Origin: an uncultured Tateyamaria sp.
Lineage (GTDB): Bacteria > Pseudomonadota > Alphaproteobacteria > Rhodobacterales > Rhodobacteraceae
Assembly: GCF_947504105.1 (NCBI RefSeq)
Contig: NZ_CANNGP010000015.1
Span: 25,476 to 89,475, forward strand
Reading direction: 5' to 3'
Length of the DNA: 64,000 nt
Part shown: piece by piece, positions 24,545 to 33,678 of the stretch
How positions within the stretch are numbered: the first letter of the stretch is position 1
How the letters are laid out: each line of letters starts with the position of its first letter
Translations under genes and position numbers: made by a program
The notes under the pieces: generated by a model
The model's input: only the letters and a program-made list of their open reading frames with translations
Databases searched by the model: none
What the model was told of the DNA's origin: nothing

Positions 24545-25456
24545 GACGCCGTTCACATTCAGGAAGACCGAGTAGAGCGAGGTTGTTCCTGCAATGAAGA
24601 GCCGGTTCAGCTTTTCCCCGCCGAAACAGACATTCCCGACAAGTTCGGGGATGTGCACCTTGCCGATCAGTGTGCCATCACTGTTGATACAGTGCACGCC
24701 ATCGGCGGCAGAGCTCCAGATGCGTCCATGGGTGTCGATGCGGAAGCCGTCGAACAGCCCTTCGGTGCAGGTTGCGAACACGTCGCCCCCGCTGAGCGTG
24801 TCGTCGGCGTTCACGATGTGGCGGCGAATGTGCTTGGGTCCGTTTGCATCGTGGGTGATGCCAGTGTCAGCGACGTAGAGCAGCGACTCATCGGGGGAAA
24901 AGGCCAGTCCGTTGGGTTTAACGTAGTCATTGGCAGCGACAGTGATCTCGCCCGATGGGTCGACGCGGTACACGTGGCAGGCGCCGATTTCGCTGTCGGC
25001 GCGGTCCCCTTCATAATCCATCAGAATGCCGTAGCTGGGGTCAGTGAACCATACCGAGCCATCAGACTTTACCACCACGTCGTTAGGTGAGTTCAGCCGC
25101 TTACCCTGATAGCTGTCAGCGATCAGGGTAATGGAGCCGTCATGTTCGGTGCGCGTGACCCGGCGGGCGAGGTGTTCACAGGACACCAGCCGCCCTTGCC
25201 GATCGATCGTGTGGCCGTTGGAGTTGTTGGACGGCTGGCGAAAAGTCGAGACTGACCCGTCCGTGTCGTCGTAGCGCAAAATTCGGTTGTTTGGGATGTC
25301 GGACCACAGCAGGTAGCGCCCAGCGGCAAACCACACAGGCCCCTCGGACCAGCGGGTGCCGGTCCAGAGCCGTTCGACCCGTGCGTGGCCCACGAAGCAT
25401 TCCGCAAATTCGGGTTCAATGACTTCGAACCCGGTCCCCTCGATCACTCCGTACAT
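24533..25456 (-). CDS. SMP-30/gluconolactonase family lactonase
   Basis: About 307 residues forming a six-bladed propeller. Key stretches are EGPVWFAAGRYLLWSDIPNNRI (the metal-binding Glu is in SEGPVW), NSNGHTIDRQGRLVSCEH, NSPNDVVVKSDGSVWFTDP and VADTGITHDANGP. Family members hydrolyse sugar lactones such as gluconolactone. It is the last gene of the CUT1 transporter operon and overlaps the b561-like gene by 41 bp; aagg lies before its ATG. The likely job is opening a lactone, imported or made by a periplasmic oxidase, to a sugar acid. Confidence 0.85.
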   Translation of the reverse strand: MYGVIEGTGFEVIEPEFAECFVGHARVERLWTGTRWSEGPVWFAAGRYLLWSDIPNNRILRYDDTDGSVSTFRQPSNNSNGHTIDRQGRLVSCEHLARRVTRTEHDGSITLIADSYQGKRLNSPNDVVVKSDGSVWFTDPSYGILMDYEGDRADSEIGACHVYRVDPSGEITVAANDYVKPNGLAFSPDESLLYVADTGITHDANGPKHIRRHIVNADDTLSGGDVFATCTEGLFDGFRIDTHGRIWSSAADGVHCINSDGTLIGKVHIPELVGNVCFGGEKLNRLFIAGTTSLYSVFLNVNGVSPI

Positions 25457-26159
25457 CGTCTTTTCCTTCTTTCGTCTTGCCAAACCGGTGTACGCCCCAG
25501 CCCGGAGGCGGTCCTTGATTGCCAGGGTGTGCCGGGTCCGTGCCCCATATCGCTTGATAGGTGTCGATGGCCATGCCGCGCCGTTGCATAGATACGAATA
25601 GAACCACCAACAGAGTCCACCATACCCCCAAAACCAGCCACATCCAGACCGGGCCGTTGGCTTTCCACAGGCCCAACAGGATTGTGACCACGGCTAGCAA
25701 GATTACGCCGTATCCGATCATTTTGTGCAGCGCTTCGAACATACGACGCCACGGTGTCATGTCGTAGTGATGGCCGCGCATCTGGGTGTCGGTCGGACCC
25801 CCTTTGGACCCGCGGAAGACACCTAAAATTACCTGCGCCCCGGCACCGACCAGAACTGCGTAACCGAGCCAGTTGTGCAGTGTCATCGACGCCAAATCGC
25901 TCGGCAGCACAAGTGCAACGCCAAAGATAGACAGGCCAACAACCAGCGACTGGCCCATCCAGTGGCTGCGCCACCAAACCAGGTTGTCGACCTCGCGCGG
26001 CCAGTCTTGCCCAGGCATGACCTTAAAGAACCGCGCTATGATCACGGCAAGTGGGGCCAAGACGCCCCAGGCCAGAACCATCGACCGGGCGTGCCACGAG
26101 ATGGCGAACCCCACCTCATGCGCACGGCTGGGATCGATGGGGGCGATGAGCCAATCCAT
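25416..26159 (-). CDS. Cytochrome b561-like membrane protein
   Basis: 247 residues with five or six spans and paired His residues in spans (ISWHARSMVLAWGVLAPL, HNWLGYAVLVGAGAQVILG, FEALHKMIGYGVILL), as in DOMON/b561-type heme b proteins. The C-terminal tail is soluble (WGVHRFGK). The start shares a base with the stop of the permease gene (TGATG), so it is translated with the sugar transporter, which is odd company for a b-type cytochrome. It could take electrons from a periplasmic sugar or lactone oxidation, but no dehydrogenase is adjacent. Confidence 0.72.
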   Translation of the reverse strand: MDWLIAPIDPSRAHEVGFAISWHARSMVLAWGVLAPLAVIIARFFKVMPGQDWPREVDNLVWWRSHWMGQSLVVGLSIFGVALVLPSDLASMTLHNWLGYAVLVGAGAQVILGVFRGSKGGPTDTQMRGHHYDMTPWRRMFEALHKMIGYGVILLAVVTILLGLWKANGPVWMWLVLGVWWTLLVVLFVSMQRRGMAIDTYQAIWGTDPAHPGNQGPPPGWGVHRFGKTKEGKDDVRSDRGDRVRSH

Positions 26160-27094
26160 CAACCTTTGACCGCCCCTGCTGTCATGCCGGTGATGATCTG
26201 GCGGCTGGCCAGCAGGGTGAAGATGATGGGAGGGATGGCCAGCAACATGCCAGTGGCCATGATGACCCCCCATTCCACGTTGAATTCCGACATGTTGTTC
26301 ACGATCAGGATCGGCACGGTGCGCGTGTCACGGTCCGACAGTGCGGATGCGAGCAGGTACTCATTCCACGCGATGCGGAAGGTGAAGATGGCGGCAGCGG
26401 CGAGGCCGGGCTTGATGAGCGGTAGAACGACTTTGAAGAAGACTTGAAACGGCCCTGCCCCATCTACACGCGCGGCTTCTTCCAGTGATCGCGGCACTTG
26501 CACGATGAAACTCTGCAGGATCCAGATCACGAAGGGCAGGTTCATCGCCACGTAGATCAGGATGATACCGGAGTGCGTGCCCGCAAGGCAGACATCACCC
26601 CGTCCACCAAACGTGTCCCGGATCGCGCCGCCGATCAGGCCATCGCGATCAAGGCAGAACTCGTTATTCCACAAACCGAAAACGGGGACGAGCAGTACAG
26701 CAGGCGGCACCATGCGCACCATGAGGGTGGAGAGTGACACGGTATCCCGTCCCATGAACCGGAACCGCACCAACGCGTAAGCCGCCATGCACCCAATCAC
26801 CAACGTCAGTGCCGTCGAAACAAGCGCGATGATCAGCGAGTTGACAAAGGCGTTTCCGAATTTAAGCGAGCAGAAGTCGATATGGTCCGGCTCGTACCAG
26901 AGCACATCGCAGAGCGCCTTTTCATAGTTCTGGATCGTGGGCAGGAAGATCAGGCCAGAGGTGCCCGAGATGATGTCCACATCCAGCTTGAACGAGTTCA
27001 TGAACATCAGGATCACAGGGCCCACGGACATGAACACCAGAAGGGCGATAACCGCATAGAAGGCGGGGTTGGCGCGGGAGTTGGGGGTGGACAT
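26159..27094 (-). CDS. CUT1 sugar ABC transporter permease (MalG-like)
   Basis: 311 residues with six spans and the EAA loop SLEEAARVDGAGPFQVFFKVVLPLIKPG that docks on the ATPase. A central periplasmic loop (NNEFCLDRDGLIGGAIRDTFGGRGDVC) is longer than usual and has two Cys. The start overlaps the stop of the partner permease (TGATG). It pairs with the MalF-like protein as the channel of the CUT1 system. Confidence 0.92.
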   Translation of the reverse strand: MSTPNSRANPAFYAVIALLVFMSVGPVILMFMNSFKLDVDIISGTSGLIFLPTIQNYEKALCDVLWYEPDHIDFCSLKFGNAFVNSLIIALVSTALTLVIGCMAAYALVRFRFMGRDTVSLSTLMVRMVPPAVLLVPVFGLWNNEFCLDRDGLIGGAIRDTFGGRGDVCLAGTHSGIILIYVAMNLPFVIWILQSFIVQVPRSLEEAARVDGAGPFQVFFKVVLPLIKPGLAAAAIFTFRIAWNEYLLASALSDRDTRTVPILIVNNMSEFNVEWGVIMATGMLLAIPPIIFTLLASRQIITGMTAGAVKG

Positions 27095-28005
27095 CAGCTT
27101 TCCTCCTCGACCAGCGCATTCAGCCGGGCGGCGCGGGCTTCCTGCCAACGGTTGAAGGCGAACATGCCCACGGTCAGCAGCAGAAGCAGGATCAAGAGAT
27201 AGTTGGACATGGCGGCGGCAACGCCCAGTTCACGGAATTCGGTGGCAGTGCGGCTGATCCGCAGGGCCAGAATTTCGGTCGACAGGCCCGGTCCGCCTTC
27301 GGTCATCACGAGGATCACTTCCAGCACTTTAAAGGCGTCGATCAGGCGCAAAAGGGCAGTCACGATCAGAACGGGCATCATCAAGGGCAGCTTGATGTGG
27401 ATGATCTGTTGCCATCCCGTGGCGCCGTCGATGCGCGCGGCTTCCAGTGCGGAGCGGGGCAGAGACTGCAGCGCGGCCAGCGACAGGATGAAGATGAAGG
27501 GCGTCCACTGCCAGATGTCGGCAATGATGACGGAGGTCAGGGCGTAATCCCCCAGCCAATCCACGCGTGGCAGACCGATACTGTCGAGGAAGCGGTTAAA
27601 GGTGCCGACCGTTGGGTGATACATGTAGCGCCACATCAGGCCGACCACGACGGGGGCGATCATCATGGGCAGGATGAACATGGTGCGCAGGAGCGAGATG
27701 CCACGGATTTCGCGGTCGAGCAGCAGGGCAAGACCCACGCCGATGATCATCTCGATCGTCACCACGAAGAATGCAAAGCGCAACGTGACGCCAAGGCTTT
27801 CGTGAAAATTCGGGTCGTTCCAGAGGAAGATGTAATTCTTGAGGCCGACAAACTCGGCCTCGCCAATGTTTTGGCTCGGGTTCCATTCGCGGAAAGAGCC
27901 CCAGACCATGTAGCCCAGTGGGTACATCAGCGCGATTGCCATGATGATCGCGGCCGGAGCCATGAACATGTAGGGCGTCAGTCGGTTGGCCATCGCGGTG
28001 CGCAT
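27094..28005 (-). CDS. CUT1 sugar ABC transporter permease (MalF-like)
   Basis: 303 residues with six spans, a start typical of MalF/UgpA relatives (TPYMFMAPAAIIMAIALMYPLGYMVWGSF) and the EAA loop SALEAARIDGATGWQQIIHIKLPLMMPV. gaaagag precedes the ATG; a second ATG five codons on is possible. It lies 75 bp after the binding-protein gene and overlaps the next permease by one base. Confidence 0.92.
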   Translation of the reverse strand: MRTAMANRLTPYMFMAPAAIIMAIALMYPLGYMVWGSFREWNPSQNIGEAEFVGLKNYIFLWNDPNFHESLGVTLRFAFFVVTIEMIIGVGLALLLDREIRGISLLRTMFILPMMIAPVVVGLMWRYMYHPTVGTFNRFLDSIGLPRVDWLGDYALTSVIIADIWQWTPFIFILSLAALQSLPRSALEAARIDGATGWQQIIHIKLPLMMPVLIVTALLRLIDAFKVLEVILVMTEGGPGLSTEILALRISRTATEFRELGVAAAMSNYLLILLLLLTVGMFAFNRWQEARAARLNALVEEES

Positions 28006-28079
28006 GGGTCACTCTTTCAAAGCTCATCAGGGGCAAAGGGCTGGGGCGTGACACCGCACGCCCCAGCAGGAGGAAAGGC

Positions 28080-29408
28080 TTACTGCCAGGTGTAGTAACC
28101 GGCGTCGTCCATCACGGCGCGGGTCCGTTCGGCCACGCCATCCAACGCTTCCTGAATGTCCAGGTCCTCGGTCAGCACCTTGGACATGGTTGTGCCGATA
28201 TCAGCATTGATCTTGCCCCAGACGGGGATGATCGGACGCCAGTCGGGATCGGCATATTTCAGAGCTTCACCAAAGGTTGCTGCGAACGGATACTTCTCGT
28301 TCAAGCCCGCATCTTGATAGGTCGAGAAGCGCGAGGGGTTTCCGCCTTCCATGGCGACCATCAGGTCACCCTGCTTGGAGGTCAGCCATTGCATCAGAAG
28401 AAAGGCTGCTTCCTTGTTCTCGGCGTTCTTGGGGATGCCGATGCCGAAACCACCGGTTTGGCTGCCGCGACGCACGCCTTCGGGATGCATGGCATAGCCA
28501 ACCTTACCCACGACCTGGCTGCGCTCTGGATCTTCGAACCCTGGCATGAACGCGATCGAGTCCATGAACATCGCCGCCTGCCCGCTGGCAAATGCGTTCG
28601 CCGCTTCAGACGGGCCAAAGCTCATCGCACCTTCGGGACCGCAATCGACGATGGTTTTCAGTGCGTTGGCTGCTTCGACACCCGCGGTGTTGTTGATGAT
28701 CGGATTCCATGCTTCGTCAAAGACGCGACCGCCCAGTGGGGCGAGGTGCAGCAAGAACGCGTGGCTGGCCTGGTGGCCGGAGGCCGCGCGCGACGCCATA
28801 CCACCCATGCCAGGCTCGACTTCTGGGATTTTGCAGGCTGCATTGAGCAGTTGATCGTAGTTCTCAGGCTCAGCAATCCCGTGCTTTTCAAAGATGTCCT
28901 TGCGGTATGCCAGAACCGAGGTTTCCGAGCCAAAGGGGATGCCAAACAGCGATCCGGTCTTGCCGGGCAAATACCCTTTGGTACCACCTGCGACGCCAAT
29001 ATTTTCGACATAGCCATCGATCAGATCTTCGGCGTCATAGCTGGGGTCGGCCAGCTTGGGGTTCATGAAATACTTGGCAAGGTTTTCCAATTGGTCGGCA
29101 AAGACATAGTCCGCCTTGGAAAACACAACATAGGCAATGAGGTCATATTCACCCTCGTCCTGCGCCAGCTCCAGCGTCTGGCGTTCGCGCATTTTGAGGT
29201 ATGGCAGCTGGTCCACCTCGACCTCGATGCCCGTTTCCTTGGTGAACTCGGGCAGCACTTTCATCGCGGCGTTATAGTGCGGGTGGGCGGGGAAGTTCAC
29301 GATCAGGGTCGTGCCCGCGTATTCTTCGTACGGGTTGGCAAAGCCTGCCCCCGCCATGATGGCTGCGGTCGTCAGACCCACCGCCGTGGTTTTCAATCCT
29401 TTGAACAT
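28080..29408 (-). CDS. CUT1 sugar ABC transporter substrate-binding protein
   Basis: 442 residues with a signal peptide ending AGAGFA. The mature part is a family 1 extracellular solute-binding protein: TLIVNFPAHPHYNAAMKVLPEFTKETGIEVEV, the hinge segment GIPFGSETSVLAYRKDIFEKHG, and GFGIGIPKNAENKEAAFLLMQWL. It should catch a sugar or sugar acid in the periplasm. The start at 29408 has agggagg in front. It follows the ATPase gene by 28 bp. The ligand cannot be read from sequence; operon context suggests an aldonate or a sugar lactone. Confidence 0.9.
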   Translation of the reverse strand: MFKGLKTTAVGLTTAAIMAGAGFANPYEEYAGTTLIVNFPAHPHYNAAMKVLPEFTKETGIEVEVDQLPYLKMRERQTLELAQDEGEYDLIAYVVFSKADYVFADQLENLAKYFMNPKLADPSYDAEDLIDGYVENIGVAGGTKGYLPGKTGSLFGIPFGSETSVLAYRKDIFEKHGIAEPENYDQLLNAACKIPEVEPGMGGMASRAASGHQASHAFLLHLAPLGGRVFDEAWNPIINNTAGVEAANALKTIVDCGPEGAMSFGPSEAANAFASGQAAMFMDSIAFMPGFEDPERSQVVGKVGYAMHPEGVRRGSQTGGFGIGIPKNAENKEAAFLLMQWLTSKQGDLMVAMEGGNPSRFSTYQDAGLNEKYPFAATFGEALKYADPDWRPIIPVWGKINADIGTTMSKVLTEDLDIQEALDGVAERTRAVMDDAGYYTWQ

Positions 29409-29436
29409 GTGTTCCTCCCTAGAACGTTTTTTGGTG

Positions 29437-30525
29437 TCAAAGTGCGATTTCTGTTTTGCGGTCGAACAGGTGTACGCCTCTCTGATTGATCGCAAACGTG
29501 AGTGTTTGGCCCAAGGCGACGGGCGTTTCTGAATTCACCTCGACCATGACTTGTGCTGAGCCGCATTTGCACAGCAGGACTGACTGAGCGCCCACATATT
29601 CAGACACCTGCACATCCAGAGTGAGCGACTGTGCAGGGTCGGCTTTGTCCTCGTAGGTCAGGTCAGACGGTCGGATGCCAAGTGTCACATCGCGACTGTC
29701 ATGCGCCTTGGCTGTTGCGGCCCTGTCCCCCTCGAGGCGCAGGTCGAAACCATCACCGGTGACAAAAACACCGCCGTGTCTTTCCTGGATCTGGCCGTCC
29801 AGAAAATTCATCGGTGGCATGCCCATGAAGCCGGCGACAAACTTGTTGACCGGGCGTTTAAACAACTCTTCGGGCGTACCTTGCTGCTGGATGTAGCCGC
29901 CATGCATGACTACGATCCGATCAGCGAGCGTCATTGCTTCGATCTGGTCGTGGGTGACATAGATCATGTTCTTCTGAACCCGCTGGCTCATCAATGCCAG
30001 TTCCGCCCGCATCTGTCCGCGCAGCTTGGCGTCGAGGTTGGACAGCGGTTCATCAAACAGGAAAATGCCCGAGTCCTTGGCGAGCGCCCGTGCCATGGCA
30101 ACCCGTTGACGTTGTCCGCCTGAAAGTGCACCGGGTTTGCGGCCCAGGAATTCGGTCAGGCCGACCATATCAGCCACTTCTTTGACCTTCGCGTTGATCT
30201 CGGATTTGGGGCGGCGGGCCAAGCGCAGGGCAAAGCTGATATTTTGCGCGACGTTCATGTGTGGATAAAGCGCGTAGTCTTGAAACACCATCGCCAGATC
30301 GCGTTCCTTGGGCTCCAGATGGCTGACCGGCTTGTCGTCTACATAGATCTCGCCGTCAGACACATCCTCAAGTCCGGCAATCATGCGCAGGGTTGTGGAT
30401 TTGCCGCAGCCTGATGGGCCGACAAGGACGGTAAATTCGTTGTCGGCCATCTCCAGTTCAATGCCGTGCAAGACCTCTACGTTGCCGTAGCGTTTTACCA
30501 GATTGTCGAGCCGAATGGTTGGCAT
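29437..30525 (-). CDS. CUT1 sugar ABC transporter ATPase (UgpC/MalK-like)
   Basis: 362 residues. The ATPase part has Walker A GPSGCGKST, the Q loop, signature LSGGQRQRVAMARAL and Walker B IFLFDEPLSNLDAKLR; a C-terminal MOP/TOBE-type domain follows (VTLGIRPSDL). It powers the two CUT1 permeases downstream. The ATG at 30525 is chosen because the family start MPTIRLDNLVKRYG begins there. It is the first gene of the operon and lies 18 bp after a twin LacI-type operator. Confidence 0.93.
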   Translation of the reverse strand: MPTIRLDNLVKRYGNVEVLHGIELEMADNEFTVLVGPSGCGKSTTLRMIAGLEDVSDGEIYVDDKPVSHLEPKERDLAMVFQDYALYPHMNVAQNISFALRLARRPKSEINAKVKEVADMVGLTEFLGRKPGALSGGQRQRVAMARALAKDSGIFLFDEPLSNLDAKLRGQMRAELALMSQRVQKNMIYVTHDQIEAMTLADRIVVMHGGYIQQQGTPEELFKRPVNKFVAGFMGMPPMNFLDGQIQERHGGVFVTGDGFDLRLEGDRAATAKAHDSRDVTLGIRPSDLTYEDKADPAQSLTLDVQVSEYVGAQSVLLCKCGSAQVMVEVNSETPVALGQTLTFAINQRGVHLFDRKTEIAL

Positions 30526-30542
30526 AGGCGTGTTTCCGTTGT

Positions 30543-30578
30543 TGTTACCGGTCACATTAACAATTGTGACCGGTAACA
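30543..30578. promoter_or_regulatory. Twin LacI-type operators before the CUT1 operon
   Basis: TGTTACCGGTCAC and its exact reverse complement GTGACCGGTAACA are 10 bases apart. Each arm lies within a 14-bp near-palindrome (TGTTACCGGTCACA and TGTGACCGGTAACA), so two repressor dimers could bind about 22 bp, two helix turns, apart. The site lies between the LacI-family gene and the ATPase gene, just before the latter's start. Confidence 0.8.
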
Positions 30579-30623
30579 CAAGGGAAAACAAAGTGGCTAA
30601 TGCTTTGAAATCCAGCGGTTTCG

Positions 30624-31655
30624 TTATTTCGTGCTGTCGCGAAAGGTCAAATCAACGGGCACCGATACAAGTGTGCGACTCACTTCTTCGTTCGCTGAGA
30701 GCAAGCGCCCGATCAGACGGCCGGTCTCGCGTCCAATGGTTTTGGGGTCAACCGATACGGTCGAGATCGTAGGCGTTGCAAAGCGAGACACTTCAAAGTC
30801 GCCAAAGCCCGCGATGCCGATGTCACCAGGTACGGCCTTGCCCAGCTTCAACATAACGGAAAGCACGCCAAATGCTGGTGCGTCGGACACGCAGAACACA
30901 CAATCTGTGTCAGGGAAATCCTGCAGTAAACGTGTTGCCGCAGCGGCCCCCTCCTCGATCGACAACGGCGGCTTACCAATCTTTAGCACTCGATTCGTGG
31001 GTAAACCCGCTTGGACCATGGCATCCAGATACCCCTTGCGTCGTGCGGCTCCGCGGGTCCAGTCGTCGTCGGCCTCACCTACAAAGGTTATGTTGCGATA
31101 GCCCCGGTCGATCAGAGCGCGGGTCATGTCTGCTGACGCTTGCCGGTTTGAAAATCCTATCGTGTGACCGACGGGATTGTCTGGACGCTCCCACAACTCG
31201 ATCACAGGAATATTTGAGTCGTTCAGCAACTCCAACGTTCGATCCGAATGCCCGTCATAGGACAAGACAATCGCCTCAGGCCGCCTTCTCAGCATGTCCT
31301 CGACCAGTTGTTCTTCCCGCGCGGTCGAATAGTCCGTGTGGCCAAGCAGGATTTGCTGACCTATCTGCTCAAGCTCTTCGGTCAGTGCTTGCACTGTTTC
31401 AGCAAAGTGCAAGTTGTTGAGCGAAGGAACCAATACGGCCACAAAGCCTGAGCGCTTGGTTGTCAGGCTGCCTGCCATCTGATCAGGGACATAATTCATC
31501 TCGCGCACGACCTTGAGGATGCGGTCGCGGGTGTCCTTGGATACGGGGCTGTCCTTTTTCAACGCCCGGCTAACTGTCATCCGGGATACGCCAGCGGCGC
31601 GTGCGACGTCGCGCATGGTGACTGGACTGTTTGATTTTGCCGGAGGTTGAGACAT
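30624..31655 (-). CDS. LacI-family regulator of the CUT1 operon
   Basis: 343 residues. The N-terminal DNA-binding part is VTMRDVARAAGVSRMTVSRALKK, with the hinge YVPDQMAGSLTTKRSG. A periplasmic-binding-protein-like sensor domain follows (VLVPSLNNLHFAETVQALTEELEQ). It most resembles GntR/IdnR-type repressors that bind gluconate or related acids. The ATG at 31655 starts a normal N terminus; 33 further upstream codons would cross an operator-like site. It lies just upstream of the transporter operon on the same strand. Confidence 0.9.
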   Translation of the reverse strand: MSQPPAKSNSPVTMRDVARAAGVSRMTVSRALKKDSPVSKDTRDRILKVVREMNYVPDQMAGSLTTKRSGFVAVLVPSLNNLHFAETVQALTEELEQIGQQILLGHTDYSTAREEQLVEDMLRRRPEAIVLSYDGHSDRTLELLNDSNIPVIELWERPDNPVGHTIGFSNRQASADMTRALIDRGYRNITFVGEADDDWTRGAARRKGYLDAMVQAGLPTNRVLKIGKPPLSIEEGAAAATRLLQDFPDTDCVFCVSDAPAFGVLSVMLKLGKAVPGDIGIAGFGDFEVSRFATPTISTVSVDPKTIGRETGRLIGRLLSANEEVSRTLVSVPVDLTFRDSTK

Positions 31656-31666
31656 ATTTCGCAGGG

Positions 31667-31680
31667 TGTTCGCGGTAACA
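31667..31680. promoter_or_regulatory. Operator-like half-palindrome before the LacI gene
   Basis: TGTTCGCGGTAACA keeps one perfect arm (GGTAACA) of the operator seen at 30543-30578 and a weaker second arm. It lies 12 bp upstream of the regulator start, which fits negative autoregulation. Confidence 0.45.
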
Positions 31681-32020
31681 TCGTGCGTCAAGGCCGTTTT
31701 TGAACGATTTGAATAGGGAGATATGCGCGAGTGCGAATAATGGGTCGCTGACAAAAGCCCGAATAAGAAAATGTTGCCAGAACCTTGGAGAGGATTGTCC
31801 GCAAGACTGATGCCGAGCGCAGGATGACTGCAGGAAACATCAAGAAACGAGGGTTGCGGAAACGGACACCTCCGTACGTCGGCAGTGAACTTTCGCTCTG
31901 CGTTCTGTGGGCGGAAGAGTATTGGACTAGCCAGGCATTGTGCAATTCACGAAACAAGCTTTAGCTTTCAGAAGCTTCAAACAGTGTGTTTCGGTCTGAA
32001 ATTCAAAAAAGGGAACCAAA
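31681..32020. other. Intergenic region, no supported gene
   Basis: About 340 bp between the minus-strand LacI-family gene and a plus-strand small secreted-protein gene. It should hold two divergent promoters. Apart from the operator-like site at its left edge I see no recognisable element. Confidence 0.4.
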
Positions 32021-32344
32021 ATGGTGTTTAAATTTCATGCACTTACAGTCATTTTTTGTCTTTTTTCATCAAGTGCGTTCGCTGACATGATAGTTGTCAA
32101 CGGAAGATACATCGTCGCGAAAGAGTCAATTCGTGGATACTTCTACCGCCAAAGCGATCAACGCACGGTGTTTGATGTTCGGTGGAGTGATTGGTCTACC
32201 CAGTACAGATGCGAAGACCCTTACGACAGAACTAGGGTAGAGGCTGCTTCTCTGAACCTCGTCCTTCAGCTTGGCGAGGCCCGGTCAGTGGATTTCCAGG
32301 ATTTTCTGAACACAGAAGGTTTCGTCGAATGTACAAAGTTCTGA
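32021..32344 (+). CDS. Small secreted protein, unknown function
   Basis: 107 residues with a clear signal peptide (ALTVIFCLFSSSAFA). The mature part is about 86 residues with two Cys (YRCEDPYD and FVECTKF), which could form a disulfide in the periplasm. I do not recognise a family. aaaggga precedes the ATG. It stands alone between two minus-strand sugar loci, and its base composition is more AT-rich than its neighbours, which may hint at acquisition. Confidence 0.6.
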   Translation: MVFKFHALTVIFCLFSSSAFADMIVVNGRYIVAKESIRGYFYRQSDQRTVFDVRWSDWSTQYRCEDPYDRTRVEAASLNLVLQLGEARSVDFQDFLNTEGFVECTKF

Positions 32345-32414
32345 AACTGAACGGGATGTGCCGCGATGCCTGAAGGCATGGTCGATGTCCCATCAATTGC
32401 AGAACCGACACTTG

Positions 32415-32444
32415 GTCAGGGCCATCCCTAGGGATGACCCTGAC
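32415..32444. terminator. Long hairpin between convergent genes
   Basis: gtcaggg-c-catccc and gggatg-a-ccctgac form a nearly perfect inverted repeat of about 14 bp per arm. It lies between the small secreted-protein gene (plus) and the end of the CUT2 operon (minus), so it can end both transcripts. There is no clear T run. Confidence 0.6.
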
Positions 32445-32449
32445 TGTTG

Positions 32450-33592
32450 TTATCGCTTCAATGCCCCAACGCCCGAGAAGCGGAATGCCTCCTGTTCCAA
32501 CGCGTCAATCTCATCTGCACTCATCTGGTCATGCGCCACGGTGATCCGTCCAAGGAAGACAAGCGGCAGCTTGTCTGCGCGCCCCTCAAGATCGGCTTTG
32601 ATCGCCTCGGCCGTGGCGGCGCCCACATCGTCGCCCATCCGCATGGGTGTGGCGTCCAATTCGCCCCGCCGGATGGCATCCAGCTCGAGACCTGTTCCAC
32701 CCCAACCGGTTGAGAACACGTCTTTCTCTTTGCCAACAGCCACTTGTGCCTCGACGCTGCCCATCGCCATCGCGGTGTTGGCGTTGTGGATGGTTGTCGC
32801 CTCGGGATAGGCTTGCAAGATCAGGGATGTGCCCTCAAACCCGCCTTCGCGCTGGTACTCTCCATAGTGCTCGTAGACCGTGGTCCAGTTGCCTTTTTCT
32901 TCAACGCAGGCTTTGAAATCACCCGAACGCTGGTTGTCGGTGATGCCCGGTATGCCGCGGTTCATCGCCATGGTCACGTCGCTGCCCAGACGGCCCAGCA
33001 TATAATCGCACATGGTTAAGGCACCAGCAGCAGATGAGAAGTCGAACCATGCGTTGGGTTGGTTTTCGAGATCTTTCAACGGTGTGTGGAACGCCCAGAC
33101 ATAGGTGCTGAAATCGTTATTGGCCGCCATCTTGTCGATGTTGTCGGCCTGGATGGCCAGTTCAGATGGGCCAAAGATCACGTAATCATACAAATCGGCA
33201 TCTTGGACCACTTGGTTGGCATACGTCGATTGCAGCGAGTGCTCGATCTGACGCGAGGCGAACTCGGTCGTCTCGTAAGCGATACCCAACTGGTCCAGAC
33301 GCTTTGTCAGCGCCAGATAATTGCGCGCCCAGAAGTCGGACGTGTCTGCCGATGGGTAGATCAGCGCAATCTGGATCGGATTGTCGAGCGTACCGGAAAA
33401 GGCGACCGCCTCGGCCCCGACGACCGCTTGCAGCGCTTCCAGCTTACCGCTGGCATTTACTTCACCAGGCACCCAATAGTCGCGGTCGGCAATGCCCGGC
33501 AGCTCCTTGAGCGGAAGTGTCGCATGCCCATCGGCAAGCGCCATCCCGGCTAGGGCTGTTGCCACCAGGGCTGTGGTTGCTAAAAGTCTCAT
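32450..33592 (-). CDS. CUT2-type substrate-binding protein, TorT/LuxP-like
   Basis: 380 residues with a signal peptide ending LAGMALA. The fold is a type I periplasmic binding protein (IQIALIYPSADTSDFWARNYLALTKRLDQLGIAYE, then AMNRGIPGITDNQRSGDF). It resembles the LuxP/TorT branch more than ribose-binding proteins. agggagg lies before ATG 33592. It is the last gene of a six-gene minus-strand operon and should feed the permease just upstream (33679-34794). Confidence 0.82.
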   Translation of the reverse strand: MRLLATTALVATALAGMALADGHATLPLKELPGIADRDYWVPGEVNASGKLEALQAVVGAEAVAFSGTLDNPIQIALIYPSADTSDFWARNYLALTKRLDQLGIAYETTEFASRQIEHSLQSTYANQVVQDADLYDYVIFGPSELAIQADNIDKMAANNDFSTYVWAFHTPLKDLENQPNAWFDFSSAAGALTMCDYMLGRLGSDVTMAMNRGIPGITDNQRSGDFKACVEEKGNWTTVYEHYGEYQREGGFEGTSLILQAYPEATTIHNANTAMAMGSVEAQVAVGKEKDVFSTGWGGTGLELDAIRRGELDATPMRMGDDVGAATAEAIKADLEGRADKLPLVFLGRITVAHDQMSADEIDALEQEAFRFSGVGALKR

Positions 33593-33678
33593 CTTGGTTC
33601 CTCCCTTTGCAATGAGAGCGGGGCCATCGGTCGGTGTCGGGGCTGCACCCCCGGCCCGACCAACCCCGCTTTGGCAGA

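Noticed and set aside
28314..29489. 391-residue plus-strand frame
   Set aside because: It runs antisense to the CUT1 binding-protein gene, has no ribosome site, and shows no family pattern; the minus-strand protein is clear.
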